A DNA stretch of 64,000 bases, taken from assembly GCA_033002965.1 (NCBI GenBank), contig JAURVB010014683.1:1-64000 (forward strand). Reading direction: 5' to 3'. The translations under genes were made by a program, and so were the position numbers. This stretch comes from Piper betle. Taxonomy: Eukaryota; Streptophyta; Magnoliopsida; Piperales; Piperaceae. Positions 34,841 through 46,704 of the stretch are shown one piece after another (within the stretch, counting starts at the first letter, position 1; each line of letters starts with the position of its first letter). A model generated the notes under the pieces. It was not told where the DNA came from. It made no database searches and saw nothing but the letters and a program-made list of their open reading frames with translations.

Positions 34841-37800
34841 TTATCCAATGAATTCTGCAATCACCAAACTAAGAATAATGAAGGCTATGTAAAGTCCAAC
34901 CAGGCAGAAGCCCCAAAACCTTGGCATCCTAAAACCAAACCAGGTCACTACCAACAATGATCCCATTAAACTTAATAACAGGAATACAAATGCCACTACA
35001 ATGCCAACATTAAATCGGAGGACATATGCTTCAGGATAGACGTCAGCTGTCTGCATCACCAGAGCTGTACCCATTCCGACTAGCATGTTAAACATAGGTC
35101 CTGCAAAACACCCTGCCAAAGCCATTGCCGGTTGCCCTGCTTTAGCAACAGCAACATCAGCCACAAGATCCCCCACAGAATTACCCCATGCAAGCACTGT
35201 CAAACCAAGGAGGTGAGGAGGCAATTTTAAGATAGATCCAATCGCAGATAAGCACTCCATCATCTCACCAGCTACTGTAGATATCCAGAAGACACTCATT
35301 GTGAACCCCACAAGAATTACAGGCAGCTGCTCAGTTTCAGGGGCTCCTTCTCAATTATGTAGTGAAGCAGAGCTAGTGAGCAACTTATTAAAAGAACTAT
35401 GCACCAAAGAGGAAACAACGTGTGTGGGATAAGGAATACAATGGGATGGTTGAATGAGACGAAAGAACGACATGAATATAAGAGGGCAATAGGGCAAAAG
35501 GCAATATTAGCCGAGCGATAAAATCTGCTCCATTCAGAATGTTTTGCTGCTGGTATGGTCAGTTTCAGCAAAGTTGCAACCAAAGTATCACCTAACTTCA
35601 AGATCTGTCTAGATAACCAGAAAGAAGTATGCAGTAAGGTTCAATCCTTAAAAACTCATTCATAAAAAAGACGTGACAGTCAAGCAAGGAATTATCAAGC
35701 CACAAGCAGTCAAATATATGCAATGCAGCCATATCTGAAAGAGAAAATAACAAGCGTTGCAGCAAGGTTCAATCCAACATATTTTTTAAAAAAATGTAAT
35801 GTTCTAAGTTATTAAAGCTGCATGCAAACAAATGTACAAAAGGCAATAATATCTACAAAAAAGAGGACAAGTTTCAACAACTATCATTTCATTAATTTAA
35901 TTAATTTTTCTAGCTTGTTTTCAATCATTCAGATGTAAGGAAGTTCTCCTCTTATCTTGCAGAGGTCTCAATTGATCCTTGCAATGTGACTTCAGAGGCA
36001 TTTGCCAAAAACACGCACAAAATAAAAAGCTTGATTAAGATATAATCTTCCTCCATAATCTCAGAAGCAATAATCCTTATTCTTCAATTAAACATACACG
36101 TGCATAGTTAAATTCCAATTATAACCAAAAACTGAATTCTTCATATTTCATTTATTAATGACATTCTTGACTAGAATTGTAGGCTTACCACTTAACCTAT
36201 ACTGCTCCCTTGAAGTATTATTGGAGTATGCATGCTCCTTGCTCTTTTTCATCTAACTACCATGATTATCATGCTTCTATGGAAGACAACAGCACTGGCT
36301 TTTAAAGGATCTCATGAGCCCATCAAATAAGTACGAAAAAATTATATGATGACAACAATGTAAAAGCTTCACCTCAAGTTCCCCTTACGTCCAGCATAAA
36401 ACTTATCACTTTGTTCTACATGTTTTTGTATCATTTATTTGAATGTGAAAGAATTCAATTAGTAATGCAAAATGCCCTATCACAACCCAACCCACAGATA
36501 ATGACTAAGATGAATATCATATACATGCTTAAATGCTCAACAATTTCTACCCAAGGATGATAATAGGCAAGCGTCATTGCCAATTGGTGATATAAAAGTA
36601 CGAGATCTTTGTCAAGATGTGGTTCCTGCTCAATTTATAAATAGAACTAATCTGATGTTCGCAGCAATATGAAAATGACAAATGTAGCATATTTGTTATT
36701 GTTATACAACAATTATGACACATAAACATTGTTGCCTTACGATGAAATTATTACAAGTTTATAATTAAACCCCAGGTGATGCAGCTATCAAACTACAGTT
36801 GCTTCTTGCATTTAGAAAAAGACAGTAACATGAACTATTTGCAGGAACACAAACAAGACAAATGAAACTTGAATCCGAGCATGCATAGATAAAAAGCAAT
36901 ACAAACATCTCTCGAAATGGTTCTTTTGCATTAAATGGGTAGAAAAGAACGTGTTTTGTGTCGATTGAATGTCATACGAATCACAACAATCCAAAATTGA
37001 TCATACAACACATGTAATCAAACGAAGTAAACGGCGATATCGATTCAATGTCCATACCTTCTCAAAAAGCCACAAATGCTCCAACCCCATTTATCTTCTT
37101 CCTTGTCAATCGGCAAACCAATGGCATCGTCGTAATCGAGAACCTTGCCGCCCACCTCCACCTCCGCCACCGCGGCCGCCTTCCGACCACCGTGCTCCGA
37201 ACCCGCATCCATCCAAACCACAAATGCGACAAAGAAGAGGTAAAACGCGACGAATCCGGCAGCCTGCCAGAGGTAGATCTCGGCGCTGAGATAGACATAG
37301 AAGAGGGCCGACGCGGCAATGAAGTAGAAGAAGACGTCGCGGGCGAAGGGTGCGGGATCGAGCGCGAAGGGCGCGGCGTGGATGGCGACGACGCCGACGA
37401 CGAAGGCGGAGACGAAGGCGCCGGCGGAGAGGATGGCGCCGAAGCCGGTGCGGGGGCGGCCGGATCGGACGGCGGAGATGGAGGAGAACACGTCGGGGGC
37501 GCCGTTGCCGAGGGCGAGGAGGGTGACAGCGCCCATGGAGGGGGAGAGGCGGAGGCGGGCGGCGAGGGCGGTGACGACGACGGAGAAGTGTGAGTGGGCG
37601 GTCTTGATGAGGAAGTAGAAGTGGAGCACAAGGATCATAGACAACAAGGGGACGGAGTAGAGGGAGTTGCGGCGGAAAACGCAGGAGTGGAGGTACGAGT
37701 AGTCGAGTAGGGAGGAGTATGAGTCGGAGTCAGAGTCGGTGTCGGGCGTGGGGGTGGAAGGAGAGCATGGGGGGCTTGGATAGGAGGAGGCGGCGAGGGT

Positions 37801-37900
37801 GGTGGCGGGGGTTGGGGTGGAGGAGGACGAAGGTGAGGAGTAGGATGGAGAAGAGCGAGAGGAGGGCGGGCTTGAGTGGGGAATTCGGGGAGGCGCCCAT
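34841..37900 (-). CDS. CCX-type cation/calcium exchanger (CaCA superfamily), with frame breaks
   Basis: A membrane antiporter of the K+-dependent Na+/Ca2+ exchanger-like (CCX) group. Two exons: 37900-37058 and 35608-34841, joined across a 1.45-kb GT-AG intron in phase (…CGFLRR|QILKLGD). Exon 1 holds a hydrophobic N-terminal segment, then VTLLALGNGAPDVFSS, the first alpha-repeat with its GNGAPD core, and several membrane spans. Exon 2 holds NHPIVFLIPHTLFPLW, MSVFWISTVAGEM, LTVLAWGNSVGDLVAD (second alpha-repeat) and GCFAGPMFNMLVG, ending in membrane spans and a stop at 34,841. The start at 37,900 (MGASPNSPLKPALLSLFS) is chosen because it gives a signal-anchor-like segment. Two frame breaks: a C run on the coding strand at 35,340-35,343 (one base short), and near the six-C run at about 37,767-37,774 (one base over). 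With them discounted the protein would be about 535 residues, normal for the family. Confidence 0.9.
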
Positions 37901-38017
37901 GGACGCATTACAAGGAAGGAATCGGGGGAGGTGGAAGATCGGGCGTAGGGGATCCAGCGTTGTTAACATGCTGTGAGCTGCAACCGGGAAGTCCTCCGGA
38001 GTGATCCTTGCACCCAC

Positions 38018-39124
38018 CCAGGGCCTTAAACGGCTCGGATGCGGCCCGCCAAGGTTTATTAATTATGACTTAACCGTTAATCAAAATTTTGTTGTTTTTA
38101 CCATTTTATATAACACACCTACCTTCCCACCCATGTAAGAAATATATAAAATATCAAATAAAAAATTATAATTGTCAAAAATAGATTCTCACACAAAATA
38201 TATCATATTTTTAATATCTAAAATAAAATAAATTAATATTACAACTATAACAAATAAAAACTTCAACAATTATAACAAGCTTATGCAAAATATTATAACA
38301 TTTGGTAAAAGTTATAATCTTCGGATTTAGATTCGTATAGAATAAAAATATAATTATAATTAATCCATATCCAACGGACATGAACCCATCCTTGCCCATC
38401 CCTAACTATACGTAACCTTCTTTGGCTCCGACACACCTTTGTATAGCCTACAAGCATTTTGGTTAGGTATGAAGCTTTCGAATTTGTATAAGAAAACCTA
38501 ACTTGTAATTTTGCTTGAACCTCAAATATTTAGTAAATATTTGTAAAATGTTTTAGGTTTAACATTTATAAATTTAAAATTAAATTATTTAAATCTATCA
38601 AAGGAGAGAAAAGTATTAATATAATACAATGCAACTAAAACTTGTCTTTGGCAGTCTAAGACAACTGAGTGCATATTACGTACGTTGTTCTGTATATCCA
38701 TCTTTATCTTATTTGTACAATAATATAATACATGATTAAAAGAATGCATGACAGATGTATGCAGTACCTAATTAATAGGTGAAGAGTGCCTTAAAATTTT
38801 CAAAACCTTGAACTGTTTGATCTATTTTAATCTGAGAATAAATACTAAACGAGAAAGGTATACATAAACGTCCTACAAATAAAATATTTTTACCTACAAT
38901 TTTATGTTATTTTACTAATGCAATCGTGTCACTTATAAGTTATATGATACATTAATGTTTTATGTTCAAAGAGAAAATAGTCATTTATCTTTTCCTAATA
39001 ATTTGGTAGATAATTTTAGTTGTAATGAATATATGCCTTTTTATCTAATTAAAATTTTGCCCTCTTATGTAATAATAAAATTAAAATCATCTGAAAAAAT
39101 ACCTAGCTTCTTTCATATAGAGGG
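38018..39124. other. Upstream region of the CCX gene; AT-rich, no other gene
   Basis: AT-rich sequence with no recognisable gene or transposon end. Short frames at 38,211-38,399 and 38,955-39,149 are not supported. Confidence 0.5.
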
Positions 39125-39199
39125 GTCAAAGCGGGTTATCAGACACTAGGGGAGCAAAGAATTGTATCAGCTCGAATGTAAAGTGAAAAGTAAACTATG

Positions 39200-39475
39200 A
39201 CTTTTATACCTTCAACTTAAATACCCACCATCTAAGTTATCTTATTACTTTGTTATTATATTATATATAAATAAATATAACTAGTTATAATTAAATTTAT
39301 TAGTATATATATAATATAAAAATTATATTATTATATTATTTTATTGAGTCGAGTTTAAGTCGAGCTATGAGTCGATTTCAAGTCGAATTCGAGTTATAAC
39401 CGAATCGAATCGAATCAAGTCAAACACTGTCTTGCTCAAACTCAATTGAACCGAGCCAAATATCAAATACTCCCG
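39200..39475. mobile_element. Fragment of the GAGTCGAG-rich hAT MITE family
   Basis: Matches the right half of the 22,304-22,888 element in order: ACCNTCTAAGTTATCTTA/CTTTGTTATTATATTA, the TA-rich centre, TATTGAGTCGAGTTTAAGTCG, GAGTTATAACCGAATCGA and a degenerate terminal region (CTTGCTCAAACTC). The left half and the exact terminus are not visible, so this is an old truncated copy. Confidence 0.7.
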
Positions 39476-40189
39476 TGCCCCAAAACAATAAAAGTTTGTA
39501 CGCGAACTTACCTTCTTGCATATACAGTTCTATCAATTATTCGGCGTAGCGTTCGTCCCGTGAATTTGATGTATCGAAGTGCGTGATTTGATAGCTAGCA
39601 CAATCTTAAGCCAAATTGAACGATACTTGGGAGCAATGCATGCATTGAACTCGAAAGACGTATGACCGATCTCCAATGGCCATGATCGAATCAAGACCTA
39701 AAATCATGCATAATACATCATCCGTTTTCCGACCTTCTTCCCTTTGCCCATGTATCCATTATAATTATAACACAATGAATAAATTAAGTAAGCTAAAGAT
39801 ATAATTTTAGGTTGACTTAAAGCATTAAATTTGAGAAAGTAATTTGTTTGTGGATTCGATTTGAAGCTCTGTGTGCAATGATCAACTTCTTTAATCGCTC
39901 CTAACGTGAATTGTTATCGGTTTTCTAAGCTTCTTCACGACTGCGTACATGATCATCAAATGCTTTATTTTTATAAATATCAAAGTTCCACTCCAGCCCC
40001 CGTCCTATCTTCGTTTCTCACGGCCATACGAATATGAAGCTTTTCCAATCCTTGCTCTTAATCGTCCTCGTTTCGCCATATCTATATCAAGCAACCGCGG
40101 CAAAAGCTTCGAACTCTTGTTGCACCCATCGTCAAGGACGATCACGCCTCTCTCTCTCCCTCAAGCTCAATTAAAACCATCAATTCCTG
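39476..40189. other. Unassigned sequence
   Basis: Non-repetitive-looking sequence without a recognised gene. 40,000-40,190 becomes more GC-rich and CT-rich and merges into the block at 40,190-40,770. Confidence 0.4.
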
Positions 40190-40774
40190 GTGGACATTAT
40201 AATTAACGCCCTCTTGTCTTCGTGTCCCACAAACCATCATCACATCTCCTGCCTTTCCAAAATTTTCAACGCCGCCAACTCCTACCGTCCTCCCCTTTGC
40301 CGGCATCACTCCAAACCGCCGGCAATCAACCGTCGCCGGCGTATCTGTCATTGCACCGTCGTCTCAGCTACCAACAGCGTTTCACATGACTCTTGCCTTG
40401 TTTCGGAACTGACCTATATATACCAGCCTCGCTCTTGCCGCCACCGAGGCCGCAGGCCGTCTACTCCTTACACCGTGCCCCGCTCGTCTCCGCCTGCGCA
40501 ACGAAGAATCTTCTTAGATCCCTTCCGACTTCCGCCCTCGGAATGGCCGGCATGGGTAGGTCTCCCCTTGCCCTGCCAACTCACCTTGCGGCTTCGTTGC
40601 ATAGCAAGAGGCAATTCGCTATCTGCTTGCCGAGCACCACCTATGCCCGGGGTGACCTTCTTCAGGTCCTTCTTCATGATGCCGCGGCCAGGGCTCAACC
40701 TCACCCCCGTCCTGTCCTACACGCCATTACTCAAGAACCCGACAACTAGCTCTCAACTTCCCGGCCAACTTCTT
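40190..40774 (+). other. GC-rich open block fused to the 5' side of the copia gag remnant
   Basis: About 580 bp of GC-rich sequence in which a plus-strand frame stays open and runs straight into gag-like sequence (…QDWKKNMIIVLGCMDLDL) at about 40,775. No LTR, primer-binding site or leader of the copia element is recognisable here. The predicted peptide is Pro/Arg/Ser-rich and unknown to me; the minus strand is also open (40,468-40,704). It may be foreign DNA joined to a 5'-truncated retrotransposon, or a processed-transcript capture. Confidence 0.4.
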
Positions 40775-43700
40775 CAGGATTGGAAAAAGAACATGATAAT
40801 CGTTCTCGGCTGCATGGATCTTGACCTTACATTAAGGACTGAACAACCTTCTTCTCTTACGGATAAAAGTTTCATTGAGGAAAAACGGGACATTGAGAAG
40901 TGGGAACGTTCAAATCGCATGAGTCTTATGATCATGAAGCGTGAGATTCTAGAAACCTTTAGAGGGATGTGTCTGAAAAGGTTACTACAGCCAGTGAGTT
41001 TCTTAAAGAAATTGAAAAGCGTTTTGTAAAAAACGATAAGGCTGAAACAAGTATGCTTTTGTCGAACTTGATTTCAATGAAGTTTAAAGGCAAAACAAAC
41101 ATAAGAGAGTACATCTTAGAGATGTCAAATATTGTTTCAAAACTAAAAGCACTAAGGTTAGATCTATCTGAAGATTTGCTCGTGCATTTAGTTTTAATTT
41201 CAATTCCGACACAATTCAGTCAATTCAAGGTCAGTTACAACTGTCAAAGGGATAAATGGACTCTTAATGAGCTCATTTCTTATTGTGTGCAAGAAGAAGA
41301 AAGGTTGAAGCAAGAACAGGCTGAAAGTACTCACTTGACTAGTACCTATCAAGACAAAATAAGAAAAAAATCAAGCTTCTTGTTGTTTTTCTTTTGTGGT
41401 AAACCTAAACATATGAAGAAGGAATGCACTAGGTATCACACTTGGTGTGTAAATAAATGTCCATTTCGTAATTTTGTTTGTTTTGAAGTTAATTTAGTTT
41501 CAGTACTAATACACACTTGGTAGCTAGATTTGGGTGATACTACTCACATAAGTGTGTCAATGCAGGGTTGCCTGAGTTGCCGAAAGCCAAATGATGCTGA
41601 AAGATTCATCTATGTGGGTGATGACAACTCAGTTATAGTTGAGGCAATAGGATTTTTAGATTATTGTTAAAGACATGATATTATTTGGATTTTAAAGAGA
41701 CATATGTAGTACCGTCTTTTAGACAGAATTTGGTTTCTATTTCTATATTGGACAAATTTGGTTATTCTTGTTCATTTAGAAATAATAAGTTTAGTCTTTT
41801 TCTAAATTCAAATATTATGGGTACGGGTTCTTTGTCTTTTTATGATAATCTATATTTACTTGATACTATTGCATCTTTTAATAAAACTTTTCATGTGGGC
41901 TTAAGTGGTACGAAAAAAATTAACCAATGAGAATTCTGTTTTATTCTGGCACAAGCGTTTAGGACACATTTCTAAATAAAAAATTAAACGACTTATGTAA
42001 GATGGAATTCTTTATTCTCTTAATTTATTAGATTTTCAAGTCTGTATTGAGTGCATTAAGGAAAAACAAACAAATATAAGGAGACTTGGTGCCAATATAT
42101 CTTCAAGCGTCTTAGAACTAATATATACAGATATTTGTGGGCCATTTTCTACGGCTTCTTGGAATGGTCAACAATATTTTATTACGTTCATAGACGATCA
42201 TTCTCGTTATGAGTTGCCTTTATCTCATTCATGGGAAGTCTCAAGCATTGGACGTGTTCAAGGCATATAAGGCTGAAGTTGAGAATCAACTTGACAAAAC
42301 CATTAAGGCTATCAGATCTGACCGTGGTAGTGAATACTATGGTAGATATGATGGATCAGGTGTACAACGTCCAGGACCATTTGCCAAATTCCTAGAAGAG
42401 TGCGAAATCATCCCACAATACACAATGTCAGGTACTCCTAGCAGAAATGGTGTTGCTGAGAGACGAAACCGAACATTAAATGACATGGTGAGAAGTATGA
42501 TTGCTCATACTACTTTACTTGATTCACTATGGGGTGAGGCACTAAAGACAGCAACATATCTTCTTAATAGAGTACCAACAAAGGCAACTGTTAAGACCCC
42601 TTATGAATTATGGACTGAAAAAAAACTCAGTATTAAGCATTTACGCATTTGGGGTTGTCCAGCTGAGGCAAGGCCTTATAGGCCAAATGAAATGAAACTG
42701 GACTTAAGAACAGTTAGTAATTATTTTGTTGGGTACTCTGAACGATATAGATGGTATAAGTTTTATGATCTCACAATAAAGTTATTCTTTGAGACGGAAA
42801 ATGCCCAATTCTTTGAGGATATTGAGTTTGGAGGGGGAAATGAAGTTAGAGACTTTGTCTTTGAAGAAGAATCTGATTCTCTTCCCATAATTGTTCTTGA
42901 CAATAATCAGGATGAGGATTATATTCCTGATGTTGTTCAAGAAACAATATCAGAATTACAAGACAATGTCGAGAATCTCCCTAATCAAGTTATACCTGAA
43001 GAGTAAACTCAACAACCTCAAGAGCAAATGTCATTGAGGAGATCCAGAAGAGAAAGGAGAAATGTAATTTCAGATAATTATATCATCTTTCTCCAAGAAC
43101 ATGAGGATAACACTGGAATGGTGGAAGATGATCCAATCAACTTTCATCAAGCCATGAAGAGTTCTAATTTTTAAAAGTTGATTGATGTCATGAATGAAGA
43201 GATGAAGTCCATGAAAGCTAATAACGTTTGGGATCTTGTTCAATTGCCTGAAGGTGCGAAACCTATTGGTTGTAAATGGATATTTAAAACCAAGAGGGAT
43301 TTGAAAGGTGATGTAGAAAGATATAAGGCTCGTCTTGTTGCAAAAGGGCTTTACTCAAAAGGAAGGCATCGATTATAATAAGACTTTCTCTCTAATTTCA
43401 TCGAAAGACTCATTCAGAATAATTATGGCATTAGTGGCACACTTTGACCTTGAGTTACATTAGATAGATGTAAAGACTGTGTTTCTAAATGGTGACATTG
43501 ATGAAACAATTTATATGGTGTAACTAGAAAACTTTGTATCGGGCAAAGAAAATGGTTTGCAAATTAAAGAAATTCATCTATAAACTTAAGCAAGCTTTTC
43601 GTCAATGGTATCACAAATTTCATCAAGTGATTCTCTCGTTTGGTTTTGAGACGAATGTTATTGATGATTGTATATATCATAAATTTAGTGGGAGTAAGTA

Positions 43701-45544
43701 TATTTTTCTTGTTTTATATGTTGATGATATATTACTTGCCAATAATGATATAAGGTTCTTGCAGGAAACCAAAAGTTTTTTATCAAAGAAATTTGAAATG
43801 AAAGATCTTAGAAATGCGTCTTTTGTATTAGGAATTTAAATACATCGGGATCGTTCTCGATGTATACTTGGATTATCACAAAAGATCTATATAGAAAAAG
43901 TGTTTAAGAGATTTGGTATGCAAGGTTGTAAACCAGGAGATACCCCTGTTTCTAAAGGAGACAAATTCAGCCTCAATCAGTGCCTTAAAAATGACATAGA
44001 AGGAAGTGAAATGCAAAAGATTCCATATGCTTCAGTAGTAAGAAGTCTTATGTATGCTTAAGTATGTACGCGTCCAGATATTGCATATATTGTTGGAATG
44101 TTGGGTAGATATTTAAGGAATCCGGGATTGGATTACTGGATAGCAGCCAAAAGAGTCATCAGGTATCTTCAGAGAACAAAACATTACATGCTTACCTATC
44201 GGAAGTCAGATCAACTTGAGATCATTGGGTATTCTGATTCTGATTTTGGTGGATGTCAAGCTATGTCTACCTGCTTGCTGGAGGAGCTATTTCTTGGAAG
44301 AGTGCTAAGCAAACACTCATAGCTTCTTCCACCATGGCAGTTGAATTCATAGCTTATTATGAGGCATCAAATCATGGAATATGGTTGCGGAATTTTGTCA
44401 CAGGGCTGCGCATTATTGATAATATTTAAAGACCACTTAAATTATTTTGTGACAATCAGTTTGCAGTATCATATTCAAATAACAATAGGATCTCATCTAA
44501 ATCAAAACATATAGAGATCAAGTTCCTTGTTGTGAAAGAAAGAGTTTAGAATGATAAAGTTTCAGTAAAGTCTCTATAGAGTATATTGTGACAAACTCTA
44601 TAGTTGTGGATCCACTTACTAAAAGTTTACCACCCAAGGTCTCTCATGAGCATGTTACTCATCTGGGTGTTGTATCATTTGATGATATCTTACTTTAATG
44701 AGAGTTTGTTTTGTTGAGGTATTTGGTTTATGTTTCATTCTATTTTGGTAATCTCATAAGGTTGGACCAGTTGAAAATAGGCATGTTCAGATCAAATTAC
44801 ATGTAACTTTCATGCTACACATCCATACTTGATCTATATCATTTAATTATGTTGATATATGTGACAATGGATGGGTTTAGTTACGATAAATGTAACGAAA
44901 ATCGCATTGATCCTATATTAACATTAATTAGTAGACTATGAGATTGTTATTTTGGAAGAATAACGTATGTTATTTTGGAGCTCATAAGGTAATATACAAT
45001 TATTTTTATATATATAGTCCAAGTGGGAGATTGTTAGATTTTGGATGTATATATAAAAGTATAAAATTGTATCATATGCTATTAATAAGGTTTGGGCCTA
45101 AATTAAATTGATCTATTAAAGTTAAGGTTAACGGGCCATTAATATTTATGATAAATATGTGGAGATACCATATATTTAAGATGAGTATGGATAAATATGT
45201 GTAGATACCGTTTCGTAATCTCTAATTTATGATGAGTTAAATTAGAATTATGAAAGATAAGGATAAATACGGTTATACGAATAAATACAGTTATGGTCCC
45301 CGAATTTGCATCGTAGTTTTTCTTTTCTGGTATCTCATCATCCAGGAACTCTGGCTTTGGAGAACCGGTGCAGAATTTGGAAGATCAAAACCTAAAGAAG
45401 TGAAGAATCATTTTGCTATTATGGATTCAGGTACGCTTTCGTAATTAAATTTTATTTTTTTGATGATTTAATCTAAAAAAGGTTTTATTGATGATGGTTT
45501 TATCATCTGTATAATTTAGTTAAAGTTAAAATTTTTATTTAACA
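40775..45544 (+). mobile_element. Degenerate Ty1/copia retrotransposon
   Basis: Domains occur in copia order (integrase before reverse transcriptase). Gag: 40,775-41,370, with IVLGCMDLDL, EFLKEIEKRF, REYILEMSNIVSKLKAL. Zinc knuckle: about 41,390-41,420 (CGKPKHMKKEC), with its first Cys region degraded. Protease: LDLGDTTHIS at about 41,527, where the usual DSG is DLG. GAG-pre-integrase: about 41,690-42,060. Integrase: 42,115-42,810, with acidic residues in TDICGPFS, SDRGSEY and GVAERRNRT. Reverse transcriptase: 43,170-43,850, with WIFKTKRD and the catalytic LYVDDILL. RNase H: 44,090-44,540, with AAKRVIRYLQ and [10 protein letters not shown]. Many stops and shifts separate these (for example near 40,970, 41,525, 43,370, 43,460 and 43,520), so it is not autonomous. 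A probable 3' LTR follows; no 5' LTR was recognised. Confidence 0.92.
45021..45544 (+). mobile_element. Polypurine tract and probable 3' LTR of the copia element
   Basis: The tract AAGTGGGAGA (45,021-45,030) is directly followed by TGTTAGATTTTGG at 45,032, the classic copia junction of polypurine tract and LTR start. The LTR probably ends at ATTTAACA (45,544), giving about 513 bp with TG...CA ends. The right boundary is tentative because no partner LTR is available for comparison. Confidence 0.6.
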
Positions 45545-45766
45545 TTAACTTCTAGCTACACATCTAACTAGAATGCACTCCTTTAAATGCAATGTAATAG
45601 TAGTACGAGAGCCATGATAATCATCCACACAAATATTGAAAACAGCTTGGAAGTAAGAAAATATGCTTGGTTGTGGAAAATGAAACTGGTCGACTATTAG
45701 CATGGTCAACTTGTTTTTTTAGTTGTTGCATATAAGTGGGTTTTATGGTCGGAAAATAATCGATCT

Positions 45767-45813
<47 letters not shown>

Positions 45814-46604
45814 ACTTAAGCATGCAATTAGCTTTATGACCATAACCCTAATATAATAATAAGGAATGCTAAACCCGCGTGCGTGGAGACTGCTCAATTG
45901 CATTGCACCACAAATCCACCTGCCCGTATAACTCCTCCACATTCCTTACCCACTTTTTATTATTGCGGGCTTTTCCGCAACAAATCCATCTCCCCGTCTA
46001 CCTCAGCTACCCTCCCGACCCCCTATCTATTATATTTTTACCACAAAAACCAGCGAGTAACCCATACGTGGGCTTACCATTCCTCGGTAATAATATATAT
46101 ATTATTTATTTAGTAGTTCCAAACCTAAAGCACGGTAGAGACTAGATATACGGCCGGCAATACTGAAGTATCCACGCCACCCTTTATCTTCCCAGCATTT
46201 ATTCTCTTCCATTGATTCATTCACGGAACTCTCATCCGCCATAAAAACATGAAAACTCACTACACCACGGAGTTACATTCCTACTCTATCATGCATGCGT
46301 TTTTACTCTCCCATTATGACATATCTCCGACAATGGCTAGAAGCTCATTTTGTTACACATAACTACAGAACATTAGCTAGCAAAAGTATAGCGAGGATAT
46401 AATAAACGTGTAAACTTTGCAAGATATAAGTATTTGAGTTAGGAAGATGATCTTGTCTTGAGTCGCATTAGTCTCACGCCCACTTCATGAGAAGCCCCAA
46501 TTCATGGACATTTACGTAAAGAATGATAAAGCTCACGAGCAAGTAAGCAAATGCATTTATTAGCTAGCTTCCCAAGTTGCGGTCACTATCTGGCATTGCA
46601 ACAC
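45545..46604. other. Region between the copia LTR and MUTE (MUTE promoter)
   Basis: About 1.1 kb of non-coding DNA that must include the proximal promoter of the bHLH gene. It contains a (TA)n tract at 45,772-45,811 and a pyrimidine-rich, GC-balanced stretch at 45,890-46,130. Short frames overlapping that stretch are not supported as genes. Confidence 0.5.
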
Positions 46605-46615
46605 TTATATATATG
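46605..46615 (+). promoter_or_regulatory. TATA box of the MUTE gene
   Basis: TTATATATATG about 95 bp upstream of the ATG at 46,705, in the context CAACACTTATATATATGC. The spacing predicts a leader of about 65-70 nt. Confidence 0.65.
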
Positions 46616-46704
46616 CTGACAAACAACAGATACTGCATGCATGCAAGTGAAGCAGGAAGAAGAAAGCATCAACTAATTTGAGAAGAAAGAAAGATTGGAG
46701 AAGG

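Noticed and set aside
40468..40749. Organelle-derived (mitochondrial insert) origin of the GC-rich block before gag
   Set aside because: The peptide looked vaguely like organelle open frames, but I could not name a gene or align it; kept only as an untested idea.
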